Shown one piece after another: positions 27,446-35,812 of a DNA stretch of 64,000 bases. Each line of letters starts with the position of its first letter. Position 1 is the first letter of the stretch. A model generated the notes under the pieces. That model ran no database searches and was not told where the DNA came from. It was given only the letters and a program-made list of their open reading frames with translations. The translations under genes and the position numbers were made by a program. Source of the stretch: Nitrospirota bacterium (GTDB taxonomy: Bacteria > Nitrospirota > Thermodesulfovibrionia > Thermodesulfovibrionales > UBA1546); contig JACPZK010000029.1 in assembly GCA_016195565.1 (NCBI GenBank), positions 1 through 64,000 on the forward strand, given 5' to 3'.

Positions 27446-28300
27446 TTACGCTTTAACAACAAGCACAGGGCACGGAGAATAGCCGATGACCTTTTCGGTG
27501 ACACTGCCCATGAGAAGCCTTTTCAGCCCTGTCCTGCCGTGAGAACCCATGATGATAACATCTGATTTTTCTTTTTTGGCGAGGTCTGTTATTACCTCAT
27601 AAGATTCGCCTTCGCCTGTAAAAGTTGATGTTTTGATATTAAATGTCTCTGCTTTTTTCTTAATTTCCGCAACAAATTCTTTTGCCTTTTTGGACATATC
27701 ATCAACAACCTGCGGAGCCTCTGCATAGAACTCTGAAGGCACATCCACTACGGAAATAACGAGCAGTTCGCCACCGTATGATTTTGCAAAATCTATGGCT
27801 TTATTTGCCGCAATATCGCTGTGTTTTGAACCGTCTGTTGCAAGGAGGATATTCTTCCATCCAACTGTAGTTCCTCCGGGCACGACAAGGATATCCTTTT
27901 TAGTATGCCCTATAACTCTTGCTGTTACGCTTCCTACAAAAACCCTTTCAATTCTCCTGAGTCCTCTTCTGCCCATCACTATTAAATCGCAGTTCTCCGC
28001 ATCGGCAAGGTCTACAATCCTTTCATGCGCCTCGCCTTCTTCACACACCGTCTTAAGCAAAACTTTTGCTTCCTTTGCCATTTTATCAGCCACTAAAAGA
28101 GCTTCATCGCATGGCTTTCTCATGGATGCCATGATATTACCAACTGCTACAAGGTCAAGGTCTCCCTGATATGGCGGGATAACGGAAACGGCTGTTATCC
28201 AACTCCCCTCATTCTGAGCAAGTTTAAATGCCTCTTTCAAGGCATGCATACTGCTTGCAGAGCCGTCAACTGCAGCTAAAATCTTTCTGTATCTTCCCAC
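27446..28300 (-). CDS. Tandem-domain universal stress protein
   Basis: 284 aa with two UspA domains. Domain 1 (about 1-140) has ILAAVDGSASS and GRRGLRRIERVFVGSVTARVIG. Domain 2 (about 145-284) has ILLATDGSKHS and the complete ATP-binding signature GSHGRTGLKRLLMGSVTEKV, ending CPVLVVKA. It is probably ATP-binding and cytoplasmic. It is the last gene of the 30.4-27.4 kb sigma-54-type operon, 2 bp after the TSUP gene. Confidence 0.92.
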   Translation of the reverse strand: MGRYRKILAAVDGSASSMHALKEAFKLAQNEGSWITAVSVIPPYQGDLDLVAVGNIMASMRKPCDEALLVADKMAKEAKVLLKTVCEEGEAHERIVDLADAENCDLIVMGRRGLRRIERVFVGSVTARVIGHTKKDILVVPGGTTVGWKNILLATDGSKHSDIAANKAIDFAKSYGGELLVISVVDVPSEFYAEAPQVVDDMSKKAKEFVAEIKKKAETFNIKTSTFTGEGESYEVITDLAKKEKSDVIIMGSHGRTGLKRLLMGSVTEKVIGYSPCPVLVVKA

Positions 28301-28302
28301 AG

Positions 28303-29391
28303 CTACGCCTCCCCGTGTTTCAGAACTTCTTTAGACATTTTACGCTCTGCCATAAGACCACTCCATATGGATTTTATAACAATGAATGCCCCGCTAAACA
28401 GCGCTAATATCATTATAATAAAACTTGTGTTTTTGAGTAATGTTATAATGCCTTCGCTTAAAGGCTGAATCAGACCGAGCTGCGATAGATATACAGGCAC
28501 CATTAAGGCACGGCTGAAAAGCACGATGACCATAATAACGCCCATGACCATCTTTATCATAAACGGCTTTACATATGTTGTGCCTATTGCTCCAAGCTGG
28601 ATTCCAAATAACGAGCCGGCAAGTATTATCATCGCAAGGCGGATGTCAACCAGACCATGAAGGGCAAATTTAAAAGAGCCTCCCATCCCCATAACAAACG
28701 CAATAACAAGCTCTGATGCAGATGCCATAAGGCTCGGCGCCCCAAGGACATATATCATAGCCGGCACTCCAATAAAACCTCCAACTGCAATCGTTGCAGC
28801 AAGCATGCCTGTTGCAAATCCAAGAGGTATTGTGAAAAGCACTGAAATACGGGCATCCAAGCTCTTGAAATAGACCATTGTGCCCGGAATGTTGACGGAC
28901 TGCACCCATTTTGCGAGTTTCGTTACCTTTTCCTCTTCACTGGTATTGCCGGATTTATATGTCTTCAATGCATCACGAAGGACAAAACCGCCCACTATCG
29001 CCAATATTACAACAAAGGCTGCGCTGACATAAAGATTTGAACCGGCATCTCCAAATGCCTTTTTGATATTTTCCTGTATGTGCGCTCCATAAAGAACGCC
29101 TGCCTCGGCTGATATTCCAAGCACTATGCCAATCTTCACATCCACCTGCCCGTATTTTGCCCGCTTGATTGCGCCAACTAATGCCTTCGGAAACTTATGG
29201 CACATATTGCTTGCAACAGCAACAAGCCCCGGAACTCCGAGGCTCATCATGGCAGGTGTAAGGACGAAGGCGCCTCCGGAACCTATGAATCCGCTTACAA
29301 GCCCCCCCACAAATCCGACAAAAAACAGATATGCAATCTTCATTGCATCAAGGTCAACAAAATTAGTTAATGCTCCAACCACATCATGCAT
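28303..29391 (-). CDS. TauE/SafE (TSUP) family permease
   Basis: 362 aa, eight to nine transmembrane helices. The internal duplication typical of TSUP is visible: FVGGLVSGFIGSGGAFVLTPAMMSLG in the first half and GFATGMLAATIAVGGFIGVPAMIYVLG in the second. Family members export sulfite, sulfoacetate or related anions. It differs from the two TSUP proteins at 47-51 kb in having a long cytoplasmic loop (about 155-185) and an extended C-terminus. In an operon with Usp-type genes. Confidence 0.88.
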   Translation of the reverse strand: MHDVVGALTNFVDLDAMKIAYLFFVGFVGGLVSGFIGSGGAFVLTPAMMSLGVPGLVAVASNMCHKFPKALVGAIKRAKYGQVDVKIGIVLGISAEAGVLYGAHIQENIKKAFGDAGSNLYVSAAFVVILAIVGGFVLRDALKTYKSGNTSEEEKVTKLAKWVQSVNIPGTMVYFKSLDARISVLFTIPLGFATGMLAATIAVGGFIGVPAMIYVLGAPSLMASASELVIAFVMGMGGSFKFALHGLVDIRLAMIILAGSLFGIQLGAIGTTYVKPFMIKMVMGVIMVIVLFSRALMVPVYLSQLGLIQPLSEGIITLLKNTSFIIMILALFSGAFIVIKSIWSGLMAERKMSKEVLKHGEA

Positions 29392-29392
29392 A

Positions 29393-29653
29393 TTATTTCA
29401 CCTCCTTTTTCTTCTTTGCGGCCTTGATACCCAGCACTGTCCAGAAGCTTCCTGTAAACGCGCCGTGAAAATATGAGAAGACAAATGCCGTTATAATAGG
29501 AAGAAATGCGTACATGCCGCCCTTCCCAAAATTGCTGTTAATAACATCCTGATTAAGCAAAAGCTCTGCATAAAGCGCTATTGAAACAATCCCCATGAAG
29601 ATCATCTTCCCGATGGGTTTCTTCCTGACATTTTTGTTGTATCCTGACGCCAT
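29393..29653 (-). CDS. Small two-helix membrane protein next to TSUP permease
   Basis: 86 aa from the ATG at 29653, which has GGAGGAG directly upstream (the frame opens earlier, at 29695). Two hydrophobic segments (MIFMGIVSIALYAELLL and YAFLPIITAFVFSYFHGAF) have positively charged ends. It lies one base before the TSUP gene and could be an accessory subunit. I do not recognise the family. Confidence 0.65.
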   Translation of the reverse strand: MASGYNKNVRKKPIGKMIFMGIVSIALYAELLLNQDVINSNFGKGGMYAFLPIITAFVFSYFHGAFTGSFWTVLGIKAAKKKKEVK

Positions 29654-29675
29654 CTCTCCTCCGTTAATCTTTAAG

Positions 29676-29867
29676 TTATTTGCTGCCTGCAGCATTCACT
29701 GCGAGATCAGCCGTATAGTCTCTGCCGGGCCTCCCGGCTGTTTTCTCCGCGGACTGTGCATCTTCCTTGAGTATCTCCCTTGCCGTTTCAAACTCTCCTG
29801 CCTCTGCAAATGTTGTTGCAGTCATGAGCGTCTCAAATCTTTTTGTGAGTTTCTTCAGTCCTTTCAT
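29676..29867 (-). CDS. 63-aa protein with the FAEA...ETARE motif
   Basis: 63 aa behind AAGGAGGGG. The stretch RFETLMTATTFAEAGEFETA (continuing REIL) matches segments inside the two UspA-like proteins at 29885-30367 and 51337-51810 (shared pattern FE-x-[LVI]-M-x-A-x-x-FAE-x-x-[EDF]-x-E-T-x-R-E). It is a stand-alone version of that segment, predicted as a helical hairpin. The C-terminal tail is polar. Function unknown; the strong ribosome-binding site and operon position argue that it is real. Confidence 0.65.
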   Translation of the reverse strand: MKGLKKLTKRFETLMTATTFAEAGEFETAREILKEDAQSAEKTAGRPGRDYTADLAVNAAGSK

Positions 29868-29884
29868 TTTCCCCTCCTTTTTTG

Positions 29885-30367
29885 TTACGCCTCAGCCTTT
29901 GCAGCCATCATCGTAACGATTGGTTTTGTTATGTTTTTGAGCATCTTTCTGCTGTCCAATGCTTTTTTATCACCTGAAAGATTAGGGCTTAATAGAATCA
30001 TGTCAATGCAGGGCTTGTCTTTGAGGAAGTCTTTCATAACCTGTATTGCTTCGCCTGTTTTAACCTCAGATGAGAAATCAATGCCTGCATCCCTGCATTT
30101 TTCGGAAAACTCGTTTATCTTTTCCTCTGCTGTTTCTTTTATCTCTTTCTCCTGTCCATGCATAAGCTCCCTCATTGTTTCAACATCTCCAGCCTCTGCA
30201 AATGCTGCCGCTGCCATTACATCTTCAAAAGTCTCCATTGCGCGCTTGCCGTAAACCATCAGCACAGCCACCCCTGCATTCAGAGCCTTTGCAAGTTCAA
30301 GCACGTACGAGAAGCCCTCATCACAGTCTTCACCGCCTTTTGTTACAAATAAAAGTTTTTCCTTCAT
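29885..30367 (-). CDS. UspA-like protein with embedded FAEA...ETMRE segment
   Basis: About 160 aa from the ATG at 30367, with GGAG 9 bp upstream; in-frame ATGs also exist at 30373 and 30382. The N-terminal beta-alpha unit (KLLFVTKGGEDCDEGFSYVL) and the C-terminal MILLSPNLSG...PIVTMMA resemble Usp, but the usual G-2x-G-9x-G ATP signature is absent. The middle contains TFEDVMAAAAFAEAGDVETM (then REL). It is the first gene of an operon led by a sigma-54-type promoter at 30416-30431 and is paralogous to the protein at 51337-51810. Confidence 0.7.
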   Translation of the reverse strand: MKEKLLFVTKGGEDCDEGFSYVLELAKALNAGVAVLMVYGKRAMETFEDVMAAAAFAEAGDVETMRELMHGQEKEIKETAEEKINEFSEKCRDAGIDFSSEVKTGEAIQVMKDFLKDKPCIDMILLSPNLSGDKKALDSRKMLKNITKPIVTMMAAKAEA

Positions 30368-30415
30368 TTCCATTGACTCCATTTGATGCCTATTCGCTGA
30401 TTCTGATAGACATAT

Positions 30416-30431
30416 ACCAAGAGGCGTGCCA
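30416..30431 (-). promoter_or_regulatory. Sigma-54 (-24/-12) promoter
   Basis: The minus strand reads TGGCAC-GCCTC-TTGGT, matching TGGCAC-N5-TTGCW with one mismatch and correct GG-to-GG spacing. It lies about 50 bp before the UspA-like start. NtrC-type activators encoded at 31.9 and 52.0 kb are the likely partners. Confidence 0.7.
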
Positions 30432-30484
30432 GAAGGAAATGTGTTGAAATAAAAGGATTATTTATTGGGGATGGAACAACTTAC

Positions 30485-30501
30485 TGTTTCAGGTTTAAAC
30501 A
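30485..30501. promoter_or_regulatory. Putative enhancer dyad TGTT-N9-AACA
   Basis: TGTTTCAGGTTTAAACA lies 54 bp upstream of the sigma-54 promoter. It has the same 4-9-4 layout as the duplicated sites at 51911-51930 and 52006-52025. Suitable as an NtrC-type activator site; inference only. Confidence 0.45.
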
Positions 30502-30627
30502 GAGATGAACGCTTTAAGGCAGTGGTTAGAAAGTGAGATTTCGCTTGACACGTTTTTAAAATTTACCTAAAGTATCACAAAAAGACACATGCAGCATAAA
30601 AAATAATGTTAGCTGGAGATAAATAGA

Positions 30628-31134
30628 ATGAAGAAAGATTATAGAATTTCAAAGGCCTCCGTTGAGGGAATGAGCGACGCGGACTATTTTGGGGCTTTAA
30701 TCGAACCGATATGGCCCGATAGTTCAGTGGAAGATGAACTTGAACACATTTCCTACGGCACACCTGGTCAGCGCGCACTTTATGCTACAACTCTATTTAT
30801 GCGCGAGGCTGACAATGGCGGCATAGAACAATTCTTTTGGAACAGCAGCAGTCTTTATTCCAACGAAGTATTGGAAGGATTTAAACTTCTCGGCATGACG
30901 GAATATTATGAAACGCCGAATAAGGCTCTAACTTTCTTCCCTGACAGCAAGGGCCCATCTGACTGGATAGAGCGGCAAAAATATATAGATAACAGAAAAG
31001 CTGAAATCAAGTCATTTTTTGAACCTCTGAATGATGTCATTTACGACGAGGAAAGGCTATATCCGTATTTCCACAAGTATGTCGACACTCATCCCGAGGA
31101 TTTCTTTATTGAAAATGAAAACAACAGCAGCTAA
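30628..31134 (+). CDS. DMP19/DUF4375 family protein
   Basis: 168 aa. The segment PGQRALYATTLFMREADNGG, followed by IEQFFWN, is the family core. The family takes its name from a Neisseria protein, DMP19, reported as a DNA mimic; most members are uncharacterised. The acidic composition fits the mimic idea. It is the only plus-strand gene in this stretch and lies between the sigma-54 operon and a toxin-antitoxin pair, so it is probably a mobile insert. A TTGACA at 30545-30550 may be its -35. Confidence 0.75.
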   Translation: MKKDYRISKASVEGMSDADYFGALIEPIWPDSSVEDELEHISYGTPGQRALYATTLFMREADNGGIEQFFWNSSSLYSNEVLEGFKLLGMTEYYETPNKALTFFPDSKGPSDWIERQKYIDNRKAEIKSFFEPLNDVIYDEERLYPYFHKYVDTHPEDFFIENENNSS

Positions 31135-31210
31135 CACTATGCTTCACTTGGCCGGGAATAGCCTCTGTTTGAAATTCAAGGCTGGTTGGCCCGGCAAGTG
31201 AGCCATCTCG

Positions 31211-31633
31211 TTATGCCTTAAGAATTTTCAAAAGTTTTGCAGTTGTATACAATTCAACTCCTGAGCCTTTGAAATCGCCGTCGTTGCTCCAGACCGGCAC
31301 ATTCAATTTCATTGCAAGGGCAAGAAGTTCCACATCATCTTCATCCCTTCCAGACATCTTTTTTGCAGCCTTAGGAATAAAATCTTCATAGAAATGCTTA
31401 GGATAAATTTTCAGCGGAAGCAGTTTTAATTGTGATTCAAGGATTTCTTCGCTCAGACTGTATTGCTCCGCAATAACACCCAGATATTCTCTCACTTCAT
31501 CAATATTGAACTGTGCAGTTACTACCTCTATTTCTTCTATGAGGAATATACGGAGCGCTGCCTTGCCTGCAACAGCCGACAAGATTACATTAGCGTCTGC
31601 GGCGAGTTTTCTTAAATGAGCCGAAGCCTGCAA
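31211..31633 (-). CDS. PIN-domain toxin (VapC-like ribonuclease)
   Basis: 140 aa. Acidic PIN residues are visible in ADANVILSA, in the mid Glu/Asp region and in GRDEDDVELLALA...WSNDGDF. The TTG start at 31633 follows GAGGAA and lies 44 bp inside the antitoxin gene, in another frame. Tight coupling of toxin to antitoxin is expected. VapC-type toxins cut tRNA or rRNA. Confidence 0.75.
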   Translation of the reverse strand: MQASAHLRKLAADANVILSAVAGKAALRIFLIEEIEVVTAQFNIDEVREYLGVIAEQYSLSEEILESQLKLLPLKIYPKHFYEDFIPKAAKKMSGRDEDDVELLALAMKLNVPVWSNDGDFKGSGVELYTTAKLLKILKA

Positions 31634-31856
31634 GAAGTTTTTCCTCGCTTATCCCCTTTTTTGCAAAGGACCGGCTTATGGATTCGCCAAGGCGGATAAG
31701 CAGTTCTTTTCTGAGTTCCAAAGGAAAGCTTTCAGGATGTTCTATCGGCAGGTAAAGCCCCGTCACCTTCCCGTGTCTTGTAACAAGGATAGGTTCTTCA
31801 TCCTTAAAATAACTTGTTGCCTTATCCCTGAATTCCCTTACCGTTGCTACTTTCAT
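31590..31856 (-). CDS. Phd/YefM-like antitoxin
   Basis: 88 aa from the ATG at 31856 behind AGGAGAG. An upstream in-frame TTG at 31874 would precede the predicted transcription start. The N-terminal VREFRDKATSYFKDEEPILVTRHGKVTGLYLP has the Phd/YefM pattern (repressor/DNA-binding), and the basic C-terminal tail KKTRRRR is the presumed toxin-binding end. Forms a pair with the overlapping PIN toxin. Confidence 0.75.
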   Translation of the reverse strand: MKVATVREFRDKATSYFKDEEPILVTRHGKVTGLYLPIEHPESFPLELRKELLIRLGESISRSFAKKGISEEKLLAGFGSFKKTRRRR

Positions 31857-31876
31857 TGTGTCCCTCTCCTGCAATA

Positions 31877-31906
31877 ATTATAGCAACCGAAGTTAAATTG
31901 TGTCAA
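31877..31906 (-). promoter_or_regulatory. Toxin-antitoxin operon promoter with operator-like dyads
   Basis: The minus strand has TTGACA (31901-31906) and a perfect TATAAT (31877-31882) 18 bp apart. Upstream TTGTGGTCACAATTGTTGAC contains overlapping dyads suitable for antitoxin autorepression. Confidence 0.7.
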
Positions 31907-31933
31907 CAATTGTGACCACAAATATGCAAACTA

Positions 31934-33262
31934 TTACTCCTTCAGCACCCTCCACAAACTCGTCCTTGAAATCCCCAAAAGCTCCGCTGCCTTGGATTTG
32001 TTGCCGCCCACAAATTCGAGAACCTTCTCTGCATACTCCCTGTTAAGCTCATCTATTGTCTTAATCCTGTTCGGGTCTATCGCCTTTACCTGAAAGAGCT
32101 TTATGGATTGCGGCAGGCTTTCGGCTCTGATGAGTGATGTGTTTTCGAGAATTATCGCCCTTTCGATTATGTTTTCAAGCTCTCTCACGTTTCCCGGAAA
32201 ACCGTATGAGAGAAGCATGTCCATTGCATCCGTTGTGAATCCTTCAATTTTCTTGTTCGCCTTCCTTGAATATTTCTCGAGGAAATGCTTTGCAAGCGGC
32301 ACAATGTCTTCTTTGCGCTCCCTTAGCGGAGATATATGAATGTCCATCACATTAAGCCTGTAATACAAATCTTCCCTGAATCTTCCGTTAGATATAAGCT
32401 GTTTTATATTCTGGTTTGTCGCGGCAATGAACCTTACATCAACCCTTATTGTCCTTGTGCCGCCGACCCGCAGAAATTCCTTGTCTTCTATGACCTTTAA
32501 AAGTTTTGCCTGAAGATTGGGTGACATCTCTGCAATCTCATCAAGGAAAAGCGTGCCGTTATTTGCAACCTCAACCAGTCCCTGCTTTGCGGCCACTGCT
32601 CCGGTAAATGCTCCTCTTTCATGTCCGAAAAGTTCGCTTGCGAGGAGTTCCTCTGTGAATGTTGCGCAGTTTAATGCAAGGAAAGGCTTATCCTTCCTCA
32701 GCCCGGTGTTATGGGTGAGCTTTGCAACAAGGCCTTTTCCTACGCCGCTTTCTCCTGTGAGCAGAACATTGCAGTCAGAGTTTCTTATCCCGGATATGAC
32801 GTCAACGATCCTCTTCATCGCCTTGCTCCTTGCTATGAGAGGCGTGTCCTTATCAAGGCCAAGGGATATTTTAAGGGCTGTGTTTTCCTTCTCTAACCTT
32901 TTTTTTTCCTGAAGCTTTTTTATCTTGAGAATTAGTTCACCGAGATTGAACGGCTTGGTTATATAATCAGAGGCTCCCCTTTTCATCGCATCAACAGCAG
33001 ACTCTATGCTTCCGAATCCTGTGATTATCATCACATCCATGTCGGGGTATTTCCCCCTCACTTCTTTAAGGAGTGTCAGCCCGTCCATCCCCGGCATTTT
33101 TATATCAGCAATGAGAAAATCAAACGCCTCTTTCTCGAGATGTTTTAAGGCGTCAAGCCCGTTCTTTACGCCTGTGACAGCATAGCCCTCTTTATCAAGG
33201 GCGTAGCTCAGGTGCTTCAGCGTTATCTCTTCATCTTCTGCAATTAAAACCTTGAATGTCAT
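31934..33262 (-). CDS. NtrC-family sigma-54-dependent response regulator (copy A)
   Basis: 442 aa. The N-terminal receiver has its phospho-Asp in FLIADIKMPGMDGLTLL. The AAA+ domain shows Walker A GESGVGKG, the sigma-54-contacting GAFTGA loop, Walker B GTLFLDEIAEM and arginine-finger regions. The C-terminal Fis-type helix-turn-helix is GGNKSKAAELLGISRTSLWRVLKE. It activates sigma-54 promoters when phosphorylated. It overlaps the cognate kinase gene by 4 bp. It is a close paralogue, domain for domain, of the regulator at 52034-53371. Confidence 0.95.
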   Translation of the reverse strand: MTFKVLIAEDEEITLKHLSYALDKEGYAVTGVKNGLDALKHLEKEAFDFLIADIKMPGMDGLTLLKEVRGKYPDMDVMIITGFGSIESAVDAMKRGASDYITKPFNLGELILKIKKLQEKKRLEKENTALKISLGLDKDTPLIARSKAMKRIVDVISGIRNSDCNVLLTGESGVGKGLVAKLTHNTGLRKDKPFLALNCATFTEELLASELFGHERGAFTGAVAAKQGLVEVANNGTLFLDEIAEMSPNLQAKLLKVIEDKEFLRVGGTRTIRVDVRFIAATNQNIKQLISNGRFREDLYYRLNVMDIHISPLRERKEDIVPLAKHFLEKYSRKANKKIEGFTTDAMDMLLSYGFPGNVRELENIIERAIILENTSLIRAESLPQSIKLFQVKAIDPNRIKTIDELNREYAEKVLEFVGGNKSKAAELLGISRTSLWRVLKE

Positions 33263-34815
33263 GACCCTTTTGGCAGGGTTATTGTAAATACAGTGCCCTT
33301 GCCGTCCTCGCTTTTCACGTCGATCCTTCCATTATGTTTTTTTATTATACTGTAAACAATCGCAAGTCCCAAACCCGTGCCCCTGTCCTTTGTCGTAAAG
33401 AACGGGTCGAATATGCGCGGGATATCAGACATGGGAATGCCCTTGCCGGTATCAGATACCACAATTCTGACATCGTTATCCTGAGAATGAACATCTATAT
33501 TAAGCATCCCTTTAGCCTCCATCGCATCCCTTGCATTAGTGAAGAGATTTATAAAGAGCTGTTCCATCAGATGGCTGTCGGCTGACAGCTCTATTATATC
33601 CTCTGAAATAAAATCGCACTTCATCCCGTCAATTTCTCCTGATGCCTTCATCTGCTCAATCACATCTCTTATAATTTCTATGATATTAATCCTCTTGCGC
33701 TCAGGCGCCTTCTCCCTCGCAAATTCAAGAAGGTCGCTGACAATCCTTTTTACTCTGAGCGTCTGCGAAGATATATCGCCAACAGTCTCTTTAACTACCG
33801 CCGGACATATCTCATGGCCTATCTCCTCTGAGAGTATCTGGGCGGCAAGATAGATGTTGTTCAGCGGATTATTGAGCTCATGCGCGACGCCTGATGCAAG
33901 GGTTCCAATTGACGCGAGCTTCCTGCTCTGGAGAAGCTCTTCATTCTTCCTGTTCAGTTCCTCGTCCCTTGCAATAAGGTCAGATTCCATCTTATTGAAT
34001 GTCTTTATGAGCACGCCTACCTCATCCTGTTTTTCAGGAACAGGAAGGGCTAAAAAATCTCCTTTGCCTGTCTTTTCAATCGCTGCTGTAAGGATCTTAA
34101 GTCGCTTGACAATGCTGTGGCTTATCGCAAAAAGCGCCGCAAGTCCGACAATCAAAAACAGCGGGAATAATACCAGCGCAGCTGTCTGGGAAAGGCTTAT
34201 TGCCCTTTCTGCTTTCTCCCTTGCCGACTTGTCGAGGTCTTTTGAGAGCGTTAATATCTCCTCGCCGTTTTTCCTAAGACTGGCAATCTCATCGTTCAAT
34301 TCCATTAATTCCGTTATAACAGGGCTGCTTACTTTTGGAGAGAATATCTTTTTAATTAGTTCTGCATTTACAAGCGGCCTTTCGAGGAATGTGGATTCTA
34401 TCAAGGGGAAGAACAAAGAATATTCCTTTCCCAGCGGTTTAAGCCCTGCGAAATCCTTCAAAAAATCCCGATAAATAACCTCTATCCTGTTGAACCTCCG
34501 GCTGTATTCATCAATCTTGTTTTCGAGGCCGAGGGGTTTTTCCGTGTTATAACTCTTTCTCCCCTGTTCGAGGGTCGTCTTCAGGTCTCTGAGATATGTA
34601 TGCACCTCTTCAATCTCTTTTGAATCTCCATAAAGGAAAAAGTTCTTCTCATGCCTTCTCAACTGAAGGGATTTGCTCCGGACAGTATCAGCAAGTTCAA
34701 GATAGCGGATCTCCTTTCTCACTTCCAGAAAATTCACATATGATGAGACCGTAAAAATGGCAATAATCGTTGCGCTTATGACAAAACTGAGAATTATCTT
34801 TCGTTCAAGGGACAT
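33259..34815 (-). CDS. Membrane sensor histidine kinase (copy A)
   Basis: 518 aa. Two transmembrane helices (about 9-27 and 208-230) flank an all-helical periplasmic sensor. HAMP (about 231-285), the phospho-His box GVAHELNNPLNNIYLA, and HATPase motifs (NARDAM, DTGKGIP, TTKDRGTGLGLAIV) follow. It phosphorylates the NtrC-type partner encoded just downstream. It has the same length and layout as the kinase at 53403-54959, evidence of a duplicated pair. Confidence 0.95.
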   Translation of the reverse strand: MSLERKIILSFVISATIIAIFTVSSYVNFLEVRKEIRYLELADTVRSKSLQLRRHEKNFFLYGDSKEIEEVHTYLRDLKTTLEQGRKSYNTEKPLGLENKIDEYSRRFNRIEVIYRDFLKDFAGLKPLGKEYSLFFPLIESTFLERPLVNAELIKKIFSPKVSSPVITELMELNDEIASLRKNGEEILTLSKDLDKSAREKAERAISLSQTAALVLFPLFLIVGLAALFAISHSIVKRLKILTAAIEKTGKGDFLALPVPEKQDEVGVLIKTFNKMESDLIARDEELNRKNEELLQSRKLASIGTLASGVAHELNNPLNNIYLAAQILSEEIGHEICPAVVKETVGDISSQTLRVKRIVSDLLEFAREKAPERKRINIIEIIRDVIEQMKASGEIDGMKCDFISEDIIELSADSHLMEQLFINLFTNARDAMEAKGMLNIDVHSQDNDVRIVVSDTGKGIPMSDIPRIFDPFFTTKDRGTGLGLAIVYSIIKKHNGRIDVKSEDGKGTVFTITLPKGS

Positions 34816-34873
34816 ACTGTCCTATATTATCACCAACAGGCAAAAAAATAAAAATGCTCTATCAGCAGGGCTT

Positions 34874-35467
34874 CTAATTATTCCTGCCCTTGAAATATCT
34901 GTAAGTCATATATATGGCAAAAAAAACAACAGCTCCAAGCATTGCAATATGCTCAACCCTCGCAAATTCTTTTCTTATGACCTGAAGGCTGTTCCCTCCT
35001 GCATAACCTGCCCCGACCATTATCGCCATTGTAAAAATTGAGGATATAGCATCTGCCATCAGAAATTTTAACGCAGACATCCTCATAACACCTGCAACAA
35101 GAAATATCTGCGCCCTCAGGCCGATCAGATGTCTTCCCAGCAATATAATGAGAGTCCCCTTTTTGTTAAATTTGTCCTCAAGCATGGAAAGCCTTTCAGG
35201 AGATATAATTTTATGAAACCTTTTGTGGGTAACAATCTGGCGACCGTATTTCTTTCCGACAAAATATAAGGAAAGATCTGCAATCAACAATCCTGAGTAA
35301 ACAGCAAATAAAGCAGGGATAGGCTTCACAACTTTCGTGGAGATTAAGAATCCGCATAATATAAGTGTTGCATCCTCTGGAAATGGAAAGCCGATGCCTC
35401 CGAGGATGAGGAGGATAAAGAGTCCGAAATATGGGAAATGTTCAACGAGCGTTGAAATGTTAGACAT
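34874..35467 (-). CDS. DedA-family membrane protein
   Basis: 197 aa with four to five hydrophobic segments and the DedA/SNARE-associated (VTT) features: FPFPEDATLILCGFL near the N-terminus and the basic GRHLIGLRAQIFLVAGVMRM motif in the middle. Family members are linked to lipid scrambling and membrane homeostasis. It is the last gene before the kinase-regulator pair and may be read with it. Confidence 0.85.
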   Translation of the reverse strand: MSNISTLVEHFPYFGLFILLILGGIGFPFPEDATLILCGFLISTKVVKPIPALFAVYSGLLIADLSLYFVGKKYGRQIVTHKRFHKIISPERLSMLEDKFNKKGTLIILLGRHLIGLRAQIFLVAGVMRMSALKFLMADAISSIFTMAIMVGAGYAGGNSLQVIRKEFARVEHIAMLGAVVFFAIYMTYRYFKGRNN

Positions 35468-35484
35468 TTAATGCATATTCCTTC

Positions 35485-35799
35485 TTACAGCACCTCAAAG
35501 GCTATCAGCAATGAAATGATCGTTATAAAGAACAACCCAATCAGAAAAACAATGTCCGCAATTCTTTCATAAAATACTGCCTTCTTCCTGGCACGCATGG
35601 ACATATAAGAGAATACACTGGCGACAAGAAACAGGATTATTGATATTCCAACAAACTTATCAATGATGATATAAACCTTGCTATCAAGTTTCCATAACTT
35701 CAAAAAACTAATCAATACGAAGCATAATCCAAGCAAGTTTGAGGCTGTTGGCAGAATATGCTTTGATACATTTTTTCTATCATCGGAAATTTCAGGCAT
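35485..35799 (-). CDS. Small membrane protein, unknown
   Basis: 104 aa from the ATG at 35799, which has AAGGAGG upstream (the frame opens at 35823). Three hydrophobic helices (ASNLLGLCFVLISFLKL, FVGISIILFLVASVFSYM, ADIVFLIGLFFITIISLLI) are joined by a basic RARKK loop. I do not recognise a defined family. It lies between a P-type ATPase remnant and dedA. Confidence 0.6.
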   Translation of the reverse strand: MPEISDDRKNVSKHILPTASNLLGLCFVLISFLKLWKLDSKVYIIIDKFVGISIILFLVASVFSYMSMRARKKAVFYERIADIVFLIGLFFITIISLLIAFEVL

Positions 35800-35812
35800 T
35801 TTAAAGTCCTCC

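Noticed and set aside
28670-28909. Alternative 79-aa frame inside the TSUP gene, and similar overlapping frames in other genes
   Set aside because: Codon pattern, domain content and ribosome-binding sites all support the longer annotated gene; these are by-products of coding sequence.
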